Positions 17,993 to 28,797 of a stretch of DNA of 64,000 bases are shown here, piece after piece (the stretch's first letter is position 1; each line of letters starts with the position of its first letter). The notes beneath the pieces were generated by a model. That model had not been told where the DNA came from, ran no database searches, and saw only the letters and a list, made by a program, of their open reading frames with translations. The translations under genes were made by a program, and so were the position numbers. Source of the DNA: Burkholderia sp. WAC0059 (GTDB taxonomy: Bacteria > Pseudomonadota > Gammaproteobacteria > Burkholderiales > Burkholderiaceae); contig NZ_PNEO01000002.1 of NCBI RefSeq assembly GCF_002870125.1, forward strand, positions 62,001-126,000. The letters are read 5' to 3'.

Positions 17993-19403
17993 CGGGGAAA
18001 CTCCGGGCGAGCCGCGCGAGCGCGTCGGCGGCTTCGTCGAGGGGCAGGCCGCGGGCGAGGCACCGGCCGAAGCCGTCTTGCCCGTCCGTCATGCGGCGGT
18101 AGAGGTCGTAGCGGTCGGGCGCCGTGGCGAGCAGCGTCCAGGGCGCGCAATGCGCGGCGGCGCACGAGCGCGCGCAGCCGCTCAGATGCGCCTCGACGCC
18201 GGCCGGCAGGCGCGCGGCGAGGCGCAGCGCGTCGGCCTTGGTATCGGCGAGCCCCTTCGCGCAGCCGGCCGAGCCGGTGCAGGCGACGAGTCTCGCGAGC
18301 GGCGCATTCGCCTCGCAGACGAGGCCGAGCGCATTCAGCCGGGTCAGCACGTCGGGCACGGCGCGCGTTGCGACGTCGGGCAGCAGCACGCCCTGCCACG
18401 GCGTGAGGCGCAGCGTGGCGTTGCCGGCGGTTTCGGCGAGCGTCGCGAGCGCCTCGAGCGTGGCGGCGTCGAGGCGGCCGAGCGGGGGCTGGCCGCCGAC
18501 CTGCCAGGTGCCGGACGCGCGTTGCGGACGCGCGCCGAAGCGCAGCGCGGCGTCGGCGCGTGCGCGCCGCCAGGCGGCGAGCGACGGGTCGGGCGGCAGG
18601 GCGAAGCCGAGATGCCGCTGCGCGCGTTCGAGCACCGCCGCGGCGGTGTGGGCGGCGAGCACGTCGCGCATGCGCGTGTCGCCGGGCGCGGTGAGGTCGA
18701 GGAACGCATGCAGCAGCGCGCCGACGAGCGCCGGCGCCTGGTCGGGCGCAACCGTCGCCAGCGCGACCGAGGCCGGCCGGTCGTCGCCTTCGATGGGCGG
18801 GCAGCCGGCCAGTCCGAACGCGAAGCGCACGTCTTGCGCATCGGGGACGTCGCGCGTCGCGGTCAGCCAGAGGTCGTGCGGATGATCGAGCGCCGCAAGC
18901 CGCTCTCCGCCGTCGATCAGCAGCGCGAACTTCGGCGAGAGCGCGGCGAAGCGCGCTTCGTTTTGCAGGCGTTCGAGGAGCGGCGCGATCAGTCCGGTCG
19001 TGTCGAAGATCGCATCGGGATCGCGGCCCGCGGCGGGGCTCAGCATCAGGTTGCGCAGATCGTCGGCCGTTGCGACGTCGGTTTCCGAATGGGAGCCGAC
19101 TGCCGCCTCGGGCCCGAGTCCGGCGCGCAGCAACGCGTCGCTGAGCACGGCCTCGTGACTGGCGCGCACGCCGCGTATCTGCAGATTGGCGCGGTTGGTC
19201 AGTTCGAGCGTGCCGCCGGCATGCCGGCGGGCGGCGTCGGCGATCGCGCGGGCTTTTCTCGCGTCCAGCCGGCCGCCGGGTAGTTTGATCCGGCAGATTC
19301 CGCCGTCGCGCGCCGCGACGATGCGCAGCAGTCCCGGACACGCGGACGGCCGGGGCGTGGCGGAGTGCGGAGCGTCGGGAGGGGCGGAGTGCAGGGCGGT
19401 CAT
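17985..19403 (-). CDS. cobG: Precorrin-3B synthase
   Basis: The oxygen-dependent monooxygenase that marks the aerobic pathway. The 472-residue protein belongs to the sulfite/nitrite reductase family: two ferredoxin-like half domains (GGICRIKLPGG at the start, LRLTPWQGVLLPD later) and the 4Fe-4S cysteines in CTGSAGC and CARSCAAAHC near the C-terminus. The ATG at 19403 is preferred because the upstream sequence is not protein-like. It is first of the minus-strand cobG-H-I-J operon and diverges from cobL. Confidence 0.92.
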   Translation of the reverse strand: MTALHSAPPDAPHSATPRPSACPGLLRIVAARDGGICRIKLPGGRLDARKARAIADAARRHAGGTLELTNRANLQIRGVRASHEAVLSDALLRAGLGPEAAVGSHSETDVATADDLRNLMLSPAAGRDPDAIFDTTGLIAPLLERLQNEARFAALSPKFALLIDGGERLAALDHPHDLWLTATRDVPDAQDVRFAFGLAGCPPIEGDDRPASVALATVAPDQAPALVGALLHAFLDLTAPGDTRMRDVLAAHTAAAVLERAQRHLGFALPPDPSLAAWRRARADAALRFGARPQRASGTWQVGGQPPLGRLDAATLEALATLAETAGNATLRLTPWQGVLLPDVATRAVPDVLTRLNALGLVCEANAPLARLVACTGSAGCAKGLADTKADALRLAARLPAGVEAHLSGCARSCAAAHCAPWTLLATAPDRYDLYRRMTDGQDGFGRCLARGLPLDEAADALARLARSFPDD

Positions 19404-19704
19404 CGGCGAGACGGGGTTCGGGGGCCGGCATCCGGACGCGTTCCGACGGGCGGCTCGCCCGTCGCGCGGGCGCGATTGCGGCATTCGTCGGGATACCCCA
19501 GGGACGTGTAGACCGTAAGCCGTGAGCAGCCGGCCGGTTGACTCGACCTGGCCCGACCCGGCGCGGATCGTGCCGCCGCGCAAGCCTTGCCGGTCGGCCC
19601 CGAGGGGCGCCGACGAACGCGTTATTATGCCCGCTTTCGGAACGACGGGAACGGCGAGGCGCGTGGGATTGCCCGCCGGGCCCATGAAAGAAGGCGAAAA
19701 CCGC
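19404..19704. other. Divergent cobG/cobL intergenic region
   Basis: About 300 bp with no gene and presumably promoters for both directions. No cobalamin aptamer motifs (B12 box) are seen here. A TTATTATG stretch near 19622 could be a -10 element for cobL. Confidence 0.4.
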
Positions 19705-20949
19705 ATGCAGGACGAAAGACGCGAGGCATGGCTGACCGTGGTGGGCATCGGCGACGACGGCTATGCCGGCCTCGGGCGCACGGCGCGGCGCGCGTTGTTC
19801 GACGCCGTCGTGGTCGTCGGCGGTGCGCGTCATCTGGCGATGCTGCCCGTGCGCGTGCGCGCGCGCCGCGTGCCGTGGCCGCAGCCGTTCAGCGTCGAGC
19901 CCTTGCTGACGTATCGCGAGGCGGGCCCGGTCTGCGTGCTGGCGAGCGGAGATCCCATGCTGTACGGCGTCGGCGCGACGCTTGCGCGGCGCGTGCCGCC
20001 CGGCGAGATGACGGTGTTGCCGGCGCCGTCGTCGCTCTCGCTGGCGGCCGCGCGGCTGGGCTGGGCGCTGCAGGACGTGGCGACGGTCTCGCTCGTCGGG
20101 CGGCCGCTGGCCGGCCTGCTGACGCATCTGCGCGCCGGCGCGCGCGTGCTCGTCCTGAGCGCCGACGGCGAAACGCCGGCCGCGCTCGCGCAATGGTTGA
20201 CGCAGCGCGGTTTCGGCGCGAGCCGCCTCAGCGTGTTCGAGCATCTGGGCGGCCCGCTCGAGCGGCGCATCGACGCACGGGCTGACGAATGGCGCAACGA
20301 ACGGGGCGACACGCGGGCCGTGCCCGGCATCGCCGCGCTGAATCTCGTCGCGCTCGAATGCGCGGCCGGCGACGGCGCGCGCGCCTGGCCGCTGACGCCG
20401 GGCTTGCCCGACGAGGCTTATCGTCACGACGGACAGCTCACGAAGCGCGACGTGCGCGCCGTCACGCTGGCCCGCCTCGCGCCCGCGCCGGGCGAACTGC
20501 TCTGGGACGTCGGCGCGGGCAGCGGCTCGATCGGCATCGAATGGATGCGCGCGCATCCGGCGTGTCGCGCCATCGCGATCGAGGCGAACGCCGAGCGGCA
20601 GCGCTTCATCGAGCACAACCGCGACGCGCTCGGCGTGCCGGGGCTGCAGCTCGTCGCGGGCCGGGCGCCCGAGGCGCTCGACGGCCTCGCGACGCCCGAC
20701 GCGGTGTTCGTCGGCGGCGGCGCGAGCGTGCCCGGCGTGCTTGACGCCTGCTGGGCGCGTCTTGCGAGCTGCGGCCGGCTCGTGGCGAACGCGGTGACGC
20801 TGGAAGGCGAAGCGGCGCTCGTCGCCTGGCGCGCGCGGCACGGCGGCACGCTCACGCGGATCGCGCTCGGCGAGGCGCAGCCGCTCGGTCGCTTCGACAC
20901 CTGGCGTCAGGCGCTGCCGGTGACGCTGCTGGAGGCGCGCAAGCCATGA
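19705..20949 (+). CDS. cobL: Precorrin-6Y C5,15-methyltransferase (decarboxylating)
   Basis: A bifunctional enzyme: the N-terminal CbiE-like methyltransferase (about 1-205; [29 protein letters not shown]) and the C-terminal CbiT-like SAM methyltransferase/decarboxylase (about 225-414; [18 protein letters not shown]). It adds methyls at C5 and C15 and removes the acetate carboxyl at C12. The 414-residue length matches CobL. The ATG at 19705 has AAAGAAGG upstream; earlier in-frame starts give implausible sequence. cobK follows 55 nt downstream. Confidence 0.92.
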   Translation: MQDERREAWLTVVGIGDDGYAGLGRTARRALFDAVVVVGGARHLAMLPVRVRARRVPWPQPFSVEPLLTYREAGPVCVLASGDPMLYGVGATLARRVPPGEMTVLPAPSSLSLAAARLGWALQDVATVSLVGRPLAGLLTHLRAGARVLVLSADGETPAALAQWLTQRGFGASRLSVFEHLGGPLERRIDARADEWRNERGDTRAVPGIAALNLVALECAAGDGARAWPLTPGLPDEAYRHDGQLTKRDVRAVTLARLAPAPGELLWDVGAGSGSIGIEWMRAHPACRAIAIEANAERQRFIEHNRDALGVPGLQLVAGRAPEALDGLATPDAVFVGGGASVPGVLDACWARLASCGRLVANAVTLEGEAALVAWRARHGGTLTRIALGEAQPLGRFDTWRQALPVTLLEARKP

Positions 20950-21004
20950 AGTACACGACCGCGCGTAGCGGGAATCGCCGCGTTTTCGTCGCGCCCGATG
21001 CGAC

Positions 21005-21757
21005 ATGCACCGGAGCCGCGTCGTGACGCGCATCCTGCTGCTCGGCGGCACCGGCGACGCGCTGCGCATCGCGCGCCGGCTCGCGCCGCATCACGTCTAC
21101 AGCCTCGCCGGGCTCGGCCGCGTGCCGGCCGAACTCGCCTGCGCGGTGCGCGTGGGCGGCTTCGGCGGCGCGGCCGGGCTGGCCCGTTATCTGGCCGACG
21201 AGGCGATCGGGCTCGTCGTCGACGCGACTCATCCCTACGCGGCGCGCATCAGCGCGAACGCCGCGCAGGCCTGCGACGCGGCGCTCGTGCCTTACTGGGC
21301 CGTGCGCCGCGCGCCGTGGCGGGCGCAGCCCGGCGACGACTGGCGCGTCGTGGACGACTGGGCCGGCATCGTCGCCGCGCTGGCGCCGTTCGCGCGGCCG
21401 CTCTTCACGCTGGGCCGCGAGCCGCTCGCGCATCTCGACGCGGTGCCGGCGCATCAACATTGGACGATCCGCTGTCTCGACGCGCATCCGGGCCACGCGC
21501 GCGCGCGCGTGATCGACGCGCGCGGCCCGTTCACGGCCGAGGGCGAGTGCGCGCTGTTCGAGGAACGATGCGTCGACGTGGTCGTGAGCAAGAACAGCGG
21601 CGGCGGCGCGACCGAGGCCAAGCTCGCCGTGGCGCGCGAACGGGGGCTGCCGGTCGTGATGCTGGCGCGGCCCGCGCTGCCGCCGGCCGCGCGCGAGTTC
21701 GACGGGCCCGACGCCCTGCTCGCCGAGCTGGCGTTGCTCGACGCGTTGCCGGACTGA
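21005..21757 (+). CDS. cobK: Precorrin-6A reductase
   Basis: NADPH-dependent reduction of precorrin-6A to 6B. Of 250 residues, the N-terminal Rossmann motif is RILLLGGTGDALRIARRL, followed by LVVDATHPYAARISANA and, in the C-terminal half, DVVVSKNSGGGATEAKLAVARERGLPVVML, all typical of CobK/CbiJ. The first few residues (MHRSRV) may be extra, with a GTG at 21023 as an alternative start. It lies between cobL and cobM on the same strand. Confidence 0.92.
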   Translation: MHRSRVVTRILLLGGTGDALRIARRLAPHHVYSLAGLGRVPAELACAVRVGGFGGAAGLARYLADEAIGLVVDATHPYAARISANAAQACDAALVPYWAVRRAPWRAQPGDDWRVVDDWAGIVAALAPFARPLFTLGREPLAHLDAVPAHQHWTIRCLDAHPGHARARVIDARGPFTAEGECALFEERCVDVVVSKNSGGGATEAKLAVARERGLPVVMLARPALPPAAREFDGPDALLAELALLDALPD

Positions 21758-21873
21758 CGCGCGCTACCCGCCGCGAGGCGACAGGCGCGGCGCATGTCCG
21801 GCCATCGCCGCCGGCCGGCCCCGGTCCGGTAACGAACCCGTAGAATCACGCTCCCGACCTCACGGAGTCAGGC

Positions 21874-22614
21874 ATGACGGTTTTCTTCATCGGCGCGGGT
21901 CCGGGCGACCCCGAGCTGATCACGGTGAAAGGGCAGCGCCTCGTGCGCCATTGCCCGGTCATCCTCTACGCCGGCTCGCTCGTGCCGCCCGCGGTGCTGG
22001 CCGGTCACGCCGCGCACCAGGTCGTCGATACGGCGCCGCTCACGCTCGACGAGATCGTCGCGCTGCTTGCCGCGGCGCACGCGCGCGGCGAGGACGTCGC
22101 GCGCGTGCATTCGGGCGACCCGTCGCTTTACGGCGCGATCGGCGAGCAGATCCGCCGGCTGCGCGCGCTTCGCATTCCCTACGAGATCGTGCCCGGCGTC
22201 ACGGCGACGGCCGCGAGCGCGGCCGCGCTCGGCTGCGAGCTGACGTTGCCCGGCATCTCGCAGACGCTGATCCTGACGCGCTACGCCACCAGAACCGCGA
22301 TGCCCGAGGGCGAGGCGCTGGCCGACCTGGCGCGGCACCGCGCGACGATGGCCATTCACCTCGGCGTGCGGCATCTCGCGGCGATCGTCGAGGTGCTGCG
22401 TCCGCATTACGGCGACGACTGCCCGATCGCCGTGATCTATCGCGCAAGCTGGCCCGACGAGGCGCGCGTGACCGGCACGCTCGCCGACATCGTGTCGAAG
22501 GTCGAGTCGACCGACATCGAGCGCACGGCGCTGATTCTCGTCGGCGACGTGCTGGCGGCCGAGGGATTCGCCGATTCGACGCTCTATGCGAAGGGCGGCG
22601 CGAAGAAGGGATAG
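21874..22614 (+). CDS. cobM: Precorrin-4 C11-methyltransferase
   Basis: Adds the C11 methyl group to precorrin-4. A 246-residue class III methyltransferase starting [18 protein letters not shown], with VARVHSGDPSLYGAIGEQ in the SAM pocket, VPGVTATAASAAALG, and LSKV-like C-terminal elements (VSKVESTDIERTALILVG). A ribosome binding site (ACGGAGT) precedes the ATG. It is 116 nt after cobK and ends the cluster, convergent with the symporter gene. Confidence 0.94.
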   Translation: MTVFFIGAGPGDPELITVKGQRLVRHCPVILYAGSLVPPAVLAGHAAHQVVDTAPLTLDEIVALLAAAHARGEDVARVHSGDPSLYGAIGEQIRRLRALRIPYEIVPGVTATAASAAALGCELTLPGISQTLILTRYATRTAMPEGEALADLARHRATMAIHLGVRHLAAIVEVLRPHYGDDCPIAVIYRASWPDEARVTGTLADIVSKVESTDIERTALILVGDVLAAEGFADSTLYAKGGAKKG

Positions 22615-22692
22615 GAGCGGGGATAAAAGCGGCGGGAGAAGCCGTACTGCCGGCAGGCGGTCCGCAGCGCGGCCGCCTGCCGGCAATGGATG

Positions 22693-22712
22693 TTGATCGA
22701 TGCGTCGATCAA
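22693..22712. repeat. Inverted repeat between cobM and the symporter
   Basis: TTGATCGA (22693-22700) and TCGATCAA (22705-22712) form a perfect 8-bp dyad around TGCG, overlapping the stop codon of the convergent symporter gene. There is no T tract on either side, so a standard terminator is doubtful. Confidence 0.35.
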
Positions 22713-24187
22713 TGCGCGCGGGCCGGCGTATGTCCCGCGTGCGTGCGCGATTGCGTGACGGCGCTGACGACGGCCAGCACCACGACGTTCACGCCGAGCG
22801 CGAGAAAGCCGATATTGATGTCCTTGAGCGCGTCGGGCAGGAACGGCATGAGTTGCGCGATGCTCACGTGCAGCGACGTCGTGGCGACCACGACGGCCAC
22901 GCCCGCGACGATCCCGCAGAACGCGCCCTGTTTCGTGACGCGGTTGCGCGCGCCGAGGCTGCACACGAGGGCGGGAAAAAGCTGCGTGACGAAGTTGTAG
23001 CCCATCAGCAGGAGCGCCACGATCGTGTCGCCGCCGTGCAGCGTGAAGCCGATCGCGACGAGCGCCACGACCGGTACGAGGAAGCGCGCGAGCCGCGCGA
23101 CGCTGGCGTCGTCGGCGTCCTTTTTCAGCAGGCCGCGATAGACGTCGTTGGCGAGCAGCGTCGAGGCCGTGGTCAGGATCATCGAGCCCGGCACGAGCGC
23201 CGTGAGCACGCCGGCCGCGCCGATCACGCCGACGAACCACGGATCGAACGTCTGCAGCGAGAGGCGGAACAGCGACAGGTCGATGTCGCCGCCCTTGAGC
23301 CCCGGCACCTTCAGCACGGCCGCGAAGCCGCAGAAGAACACGAACAGCAGCACGAGCTGGTAGAGCGGCAGCACGATCGAGTTGCGGCGGAACACCTGCT
23401 CGTTGCGCGCCGTGTAGACCGAGCCGAACGTGTGCGGCCACATGAAGAAGCCGAGCGCCGTCAGCAGCACCGTCGACTGGAACCAGGTGACGCTCGAGCC
23501 CTTCGCGGCGAAGGTCAGGAAGCCCGGTTTGGCCAGGTCGATGGCATGGAACATCGAGCCGAGGCTGCCGTAATAGTGGACCGGCAGATAGATGCCGAGA
23601 AAGATCGCGATGGCGAGGATCATCAGGTCCTTGACGACCGAGTTCCAGGCGCAGCCGCGCACGCCCGAGACGATCACGTAGGCCGTGACGACCGCGGCGC
23701 CGATCCAGACGGCGGCCGTCGACGGAATCGCGCCGTAGGAAGCCGTCGCGACGATGATGCCGAGCCCCTTGAACTGCAGCACGAGATACGGCACGAGCGC
23801 GACCACGCCGACGATCGCGACCAGCACGCCGAGCGCCGGGCTCGAATACTTGCGCGCGAAGAAGTGCGGCTGCGAGATGAGCCGGTGCGCCTTCGCGTAG
23901 CGCCAGACGGGCGGCAGGATCCAGTACGAGAGGATGTAGGCGAGCGTGGCGTAGGCGAGGATGTAGTAGACCGGCGCGCCTTTGCCGTAGGCGAAGCCGC
24001 TGCCGCCGAGGAACGTGAAGGTCGTGTAGATCTCGCCCGCCATCAGCAGGAACACGAACGCGGTGCCGAAGCTGCGGCCGCCCACCGACCACTGCTCGAG
24101 GCTCATGTCGTGGCCGCGCCGCGCACGCATGCCGAGGTAGAGCGCGACGAGCGTGATCGCCGCGATGATGACGAGGGCGCTGCTCAT
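22709..24187 (-). CDS. Sodium:solute symporter (SSS), MctP-like
   Basis: A 492-residue inner-membrane protein with about 13 hydrophobic segments. SSS family features include MAGEIYTTFTFLGGSGFAYGKGAPVYYILAYA near the N-terminus, and LVPGSMILTTASTLLANDVYRGL in the middle. Small SSS transporters encoded after a DUF3311 protein often take up monocarboxylates (MctP type); the substrate here is inferred. The ATG at 24187 overlaps the DUF3311 stop by 4 nt, so the two are co-translated. Confidence 0.85.
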   Translation of the reverse strand: MSSALVIIAAITLVALYLGMRARRGHDMSLEQWSVGGRSFGTAFVFLLMAGEIYTTFTFLGGSGFAYGKGAPVYYILAYATLAYILSYWILPPVWRYAKAHRLISQPHFFARKYSSPALGVLVAIVGVVALVPYLVLQFKGLGIIVATASYGAIPSTAAVWIGAAVVTAYVIVSGVRGCAWNSVVKDLMILAIAIFLGIYLPVHYYGSLGSMFHAIDLAKPGFLTFAAKGSSVTWFQSTVLLTALGFFMWPHTFGSVYTARNEQVFRRNSIVLPLYQLVLLFVFFCGFAAVLKVPGLKGGDIDLSLFRLSLQTFDPWFVGVIGAAGVLTALVPGSMILTTASTLLANDVYRGLLKKDADDASVARLARFLVPVVALVAIGFTLHGGDTIVALLLMGYNFVTQLFPALVCSLGARNRVTKQGAFCGIVAGVAVVVATTSLHVSIAQLMPFLPDALKDINIGFLALGVNVVVLAVVSAVTQSRTHAGHTPARAH

Positions 24188-24411
24188 GAGCGGGCCTCCG
24201 CGGAGTCGGCCGCCGCGTCGTCGCCGGCGGCCCGGTTGACGGGATCGAACCGGTAGACGACGGCCATCACGACCGAGGTCAGCACGACCCAGAGGACGAG
24301 CCACGCGAGCACGAGCGGCATGCCGAGCACGAACGGCTCGGTGCGGTTGACGAACGGCACGCCGAGCAGGATGCCGACGAAGGGCAGGGCGGCAAGCAAC
24401 TTCAGTGACAT
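24184..24411 (-). CDS. DUF3311 small membrane protein
   Basis: A 75-residue protein with two predicted transmembrane helices (LLAALPFVGILLGVPF and MPLVLAWLVLWVVLTSVVMAVVY) and an acidic/alanine-rich cytoplasmic tail. DUF3311 proteins are regularly paired with SSS symporters and may be accessory subunits. A good ribosome binding site (AAAGGAG) precedes the ATG at 24411. Its stop overlaps the start of the symporter gene. Confidence 0.85.
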   Translation of the reverse strand: MSLKLLAALPFVGILLGVPFVNRTEPFVLGMPLVLAWLVLWVVLTSVVMAVVYRFDPVNRAAGDDAAADSAEARS

Positions 24412-24776
24412 GGGCGACTCCTTTGTCCGCGGGGGCGGCACGTCGGGCAAGACATCCGGATGACTTTATGCCCGCCCCGGCGGCGCGTAAAGCGAATCAA
24501 AAATAATCGCGCCATAGCGACAAAAATGACGCACCGCGGGATGCGGGTACGGCCAGGCGGCCGGCCATACACGGGTGGACATGCGGCGGCCACGCGGCGG
24601 GTTGCGCGGCAGTGTCGTGCCGCATGTCGTGCGGCATGTCATGCCGCGACCCGCGCGGCCGTTATGCCGTGACCATGCGGGCGGCCCGGCGGCGACTACG
24701 CGGGCGGCCTTGCCGGTACACTGCGAGCACCCGGTGCGCCGCACCGGCCGTGCCCAACCCCGGATCTCGGATCGCA
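24412..24776. other. Divergent intergenic region with a palindrome
   Basis: 365 bp without a gene between divergent DUF3311 and marC. AT-rich bases at about 24480-24530 could hold promoters. The stretch at 24614-24650 repeats the words TGCCGCATG/TGCGGCATG and includes a perfect palindrome, GCGGCATG-T-CATGCCGC, at 24631-24647. Confidence 0.4.
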
Positions 24777-25517
24777 ATGATAGAAAGCCTGATTTCGGAC
24801 ATTCTGTTCGGCTTCGCCGGACTGATCAGCATCATCAATCCCTTCGGCATCGCGTTCGTATTCGTCGAACGCACGGCCTCGTTTTCCGACGAGGAGCGGC
24901 GGCTGCTCGCGAAGAAGATCGCGATCAACGCGTTCTTCGTGCTGCTCGTCGCGTTCTTCGTCGGCACGCCGGTGCTGCATTTCTTCGGCATTTCGATCGA
25001 GGCGCTGCGCATCGGCGGCGGGCTTTCGGTCGCGGTGGCGGGCTGGAAGATGCTCAACGAGCCCGACCACGCGCCGGCCCGGGCCGCGAAGCCGCCGTTC
25101 GCGAGCCCGGCCGCGGGCGACGCCGGGTTGGCCGGGGCCGCCGCGTCCGCCGGATCGATGGCTCCGCCGACGGACGCGGCGGCGGCCAACGCGTTTTTCC
25201 CGTGGACCGTGCCGCTCACGACGGGCCCCGGCTCGATCGCGACGGCCATCGCGCTGAACGCGAACCGCACCCACAAGCTCTCGGCGTTCCTGATCTCGGG
25301 CGTGGCGTCCGTGGCGATCTCGGTGCTCGTGATGGCGGTGATCTACGTGGTCTACAGCCGCGCCGGGCGGCTGGCCGCGTACCTCGGCCCGAACGGCACG
25401 CACGTGGCGATGCGCGTCTCGTCGTTCCTGCTGCTGTGCATCGGCGTGCAGATCATGCTGACCGGGCTGGAAGGATTTCTCGCGCCGATCGCGAGCCTGC
25501 CGCACGCGGCCGGCTGA
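24777..25517 (+). CDS. MarC family integral membrane protein
   Basis: A 246-residue inner-membrane protein with six predicted helices and the MarC/UPF0056 signature: LISIINPFGIAFVF near the N-terminus, and FPWTVPLTTGPGSIATAIAL at about 142-161. The loop between helices 3 and 4 (about residues 95-140) is long and rich in Ala/Pro/Gly. MarC proteins are of uncertain function despite the name (multiple antibiotic resistance locus) and are not reliable resistance determinants. It converges with the histidine kinase gene. Confidence 0.88.
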   Translation: MIESLISDILFGFAGLISIINPFGIAFVFVERTASFSDEERRLLAKKIAINAFFVLLVAFFVGTPVLHFFGISIEALRIGGGLSVAVAGWKMLNEPDHAPARAAKPPFASPAAGDAGLAGAAASAGSMAPPTDAAAANAFFPWTVPLTTGPGSIATAIALNANRTHKLSAFLISGVASVAISVLVMAVIYVVYSRAGRLAAYLGPNGTHVAMRVSSFLLLCIGVQIMLTGLEGFLAPIASLPHAAG

Positions 25518-25553
25518 CTCCATTCCGCGGCCGGCCGCGCCGCCGGCGTGCCG

Positions 25554-27521
<1,968 letters not shown>

Positions 27522-27686
27522 CGTCGTGGTCTCCCAGTTTTTCGAACCGGCGGCGCGGCGGGCGCCGGATGATGCGGCGGAACACGGCCTGAACGATGCA
27601 GCAGCATGCGACGACGGTAACGACGGGTCGCAAACCTGCGCGCCCCATGTTACCCGAGGCCCCGCGCGGCGGCTTTCCCGGTGCGC

Positions 27687-28643
27687 TCACCATGCGCGTT
27701 GTCCGGAGCGGTCTTCCTTTTCGGCCAGCTCCGGAATGCCGGCGTGCGCCTCGCGCTGCGCGCGGCAGGCGCGATAGAGTTGCGCGACCTGGCGCGGCAC
27801 CACGTGCCGGCGCGCCAGCGCCCAGCGCGTGCCGGCGAAGAGCGCGAGCCCGGCCGGCCCGAGCGCGCGCTGGCGCGCGAACACCGCGAGCGCGTGGGCC
27901 GTGGCGCCGAGCGCGTCGCGCACCGGCAGGCGCATCCAGGCGACCCAGGCGGCGTTGCGCGCGAGCGCGCAGCGCGCCGCGGCGTTGCCGGTCCGGCGCG
28001 GCGGCGCGCGATGCGCGAGCACGTCGTCGCCGTGGACGATGGCGTGGCCGGCCGAGAGCAGATCGAGCGCGGCCAATGCCTCGGCGGCCCCCTGGCGCAG
28101 GCGTTCGTCGTAGCCGCCGAGCGCGCGGAACACGCTCACGCGCAGCACGCAGGCGCCCGCCGCGTAGCTCGCGAGCGCGGGGCCGGGCAGCGCCGCGTCG
28201 TGGTCGCCGCCCGGAGAATCGCCGCCCGGCGGCGGGTCTGTCGCTGCATGTCCGGCGCCGGCGACCTGCGCGTCGAGCACGGCCACGCGCGGATGCGCGT
28301 CCAGCAGCCGCACGGCCTGCGCGAGCGCGCCGGGTTCCCACCAGGTGCGGTCGTCGCAGCAGGCCGCATAGTCGGTATGCACGAGCGCGAGCGCGCGGTT
28401 GAAGCCGGCCGTGCCGAGGTTGCGCAGCCCCTGGACGATGCGCACGCGCGGAAAGAGCGAGCCGACGAGCGCGACGGTGGCGTCGGTCGAGCCGTTGTCG
28501 GCGAGGACGATGTCGGGCGCTTCGGGCAGCGCGGTCAGCCGGGCGACCGTCTCGATGGTTTGCCGCACGTGGTTGCGGGTCAGCACGACCACCGTGACGC
28601 GCGGCACAGGCGGCGGACGAAAGGCTTGAGGGGCGGCGTTCAT
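27687..28643 (-). CDS. Family 2 glycosyltransferase
   Basis: A 318-residue GT-A fold enzyme: VTVVVLTRNHVRQTIETVARL at the start, IVLADNGSTDATVALV, and a DDRTWWEPGAL stretch corresponding to the nucleotide-sugar/metal site. The C-terminal part (after about 200) has weaker hydrophobic helices. Donor and acceptor cannot be told from sequence. An in-frame ATG 20 codons upstream (28703) is an alternative start. The neighbours (histidine kinase, trehalase) do not point to a pathway. Confidence 0.8.
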   Translation of the reverse strand: MNAAPQAFRPPPVPRVTVVVLTRNHVRQTIETVARLTALPEAPDIVLADNGSTDATVALVGSLFPRVRIVQGLRNLGTAGFNRALALVHTDYAACCDDRTWWEPGALAQAVRLLDAHPRVAVLDAQVAGAGHAATDPPPGGDSPGGDHDAALPGPALASYAAGACVLRVSVFRALGGYDERLRQGAAEALAALDLLSAGHAIVHGDDVLAHRAPPRRTGNAAARCALARNAAWVAWMRLPVRDALGATAHALAVFARQRALGPAGLALFAGTRWALARRHVVPRQVAQLYRACRAQREAHAGIPELAEKEDRSGQRAW

Positions 28644-28797
28644 CGCGGATGACGGCTGTGGGGCCGGATGGTTTTCTGCGCGGTCGCGGTTTCGGTTCAG
28701 CATACGCCGTTGGCCGGCGCCCTGCAGGGCGCCGACAACCCGCCGACAACCGCGCGAGTCGATGCGACATGCCGCAACGGCCGTGCCCGGGGATGTT

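Noticed and set aside
22693..22712. TTGATCGA dyad as a bidirectional terminator
   Set aside because: No T tract on either side, and it overlaps a stop codon; kept only as an inverted repeat.
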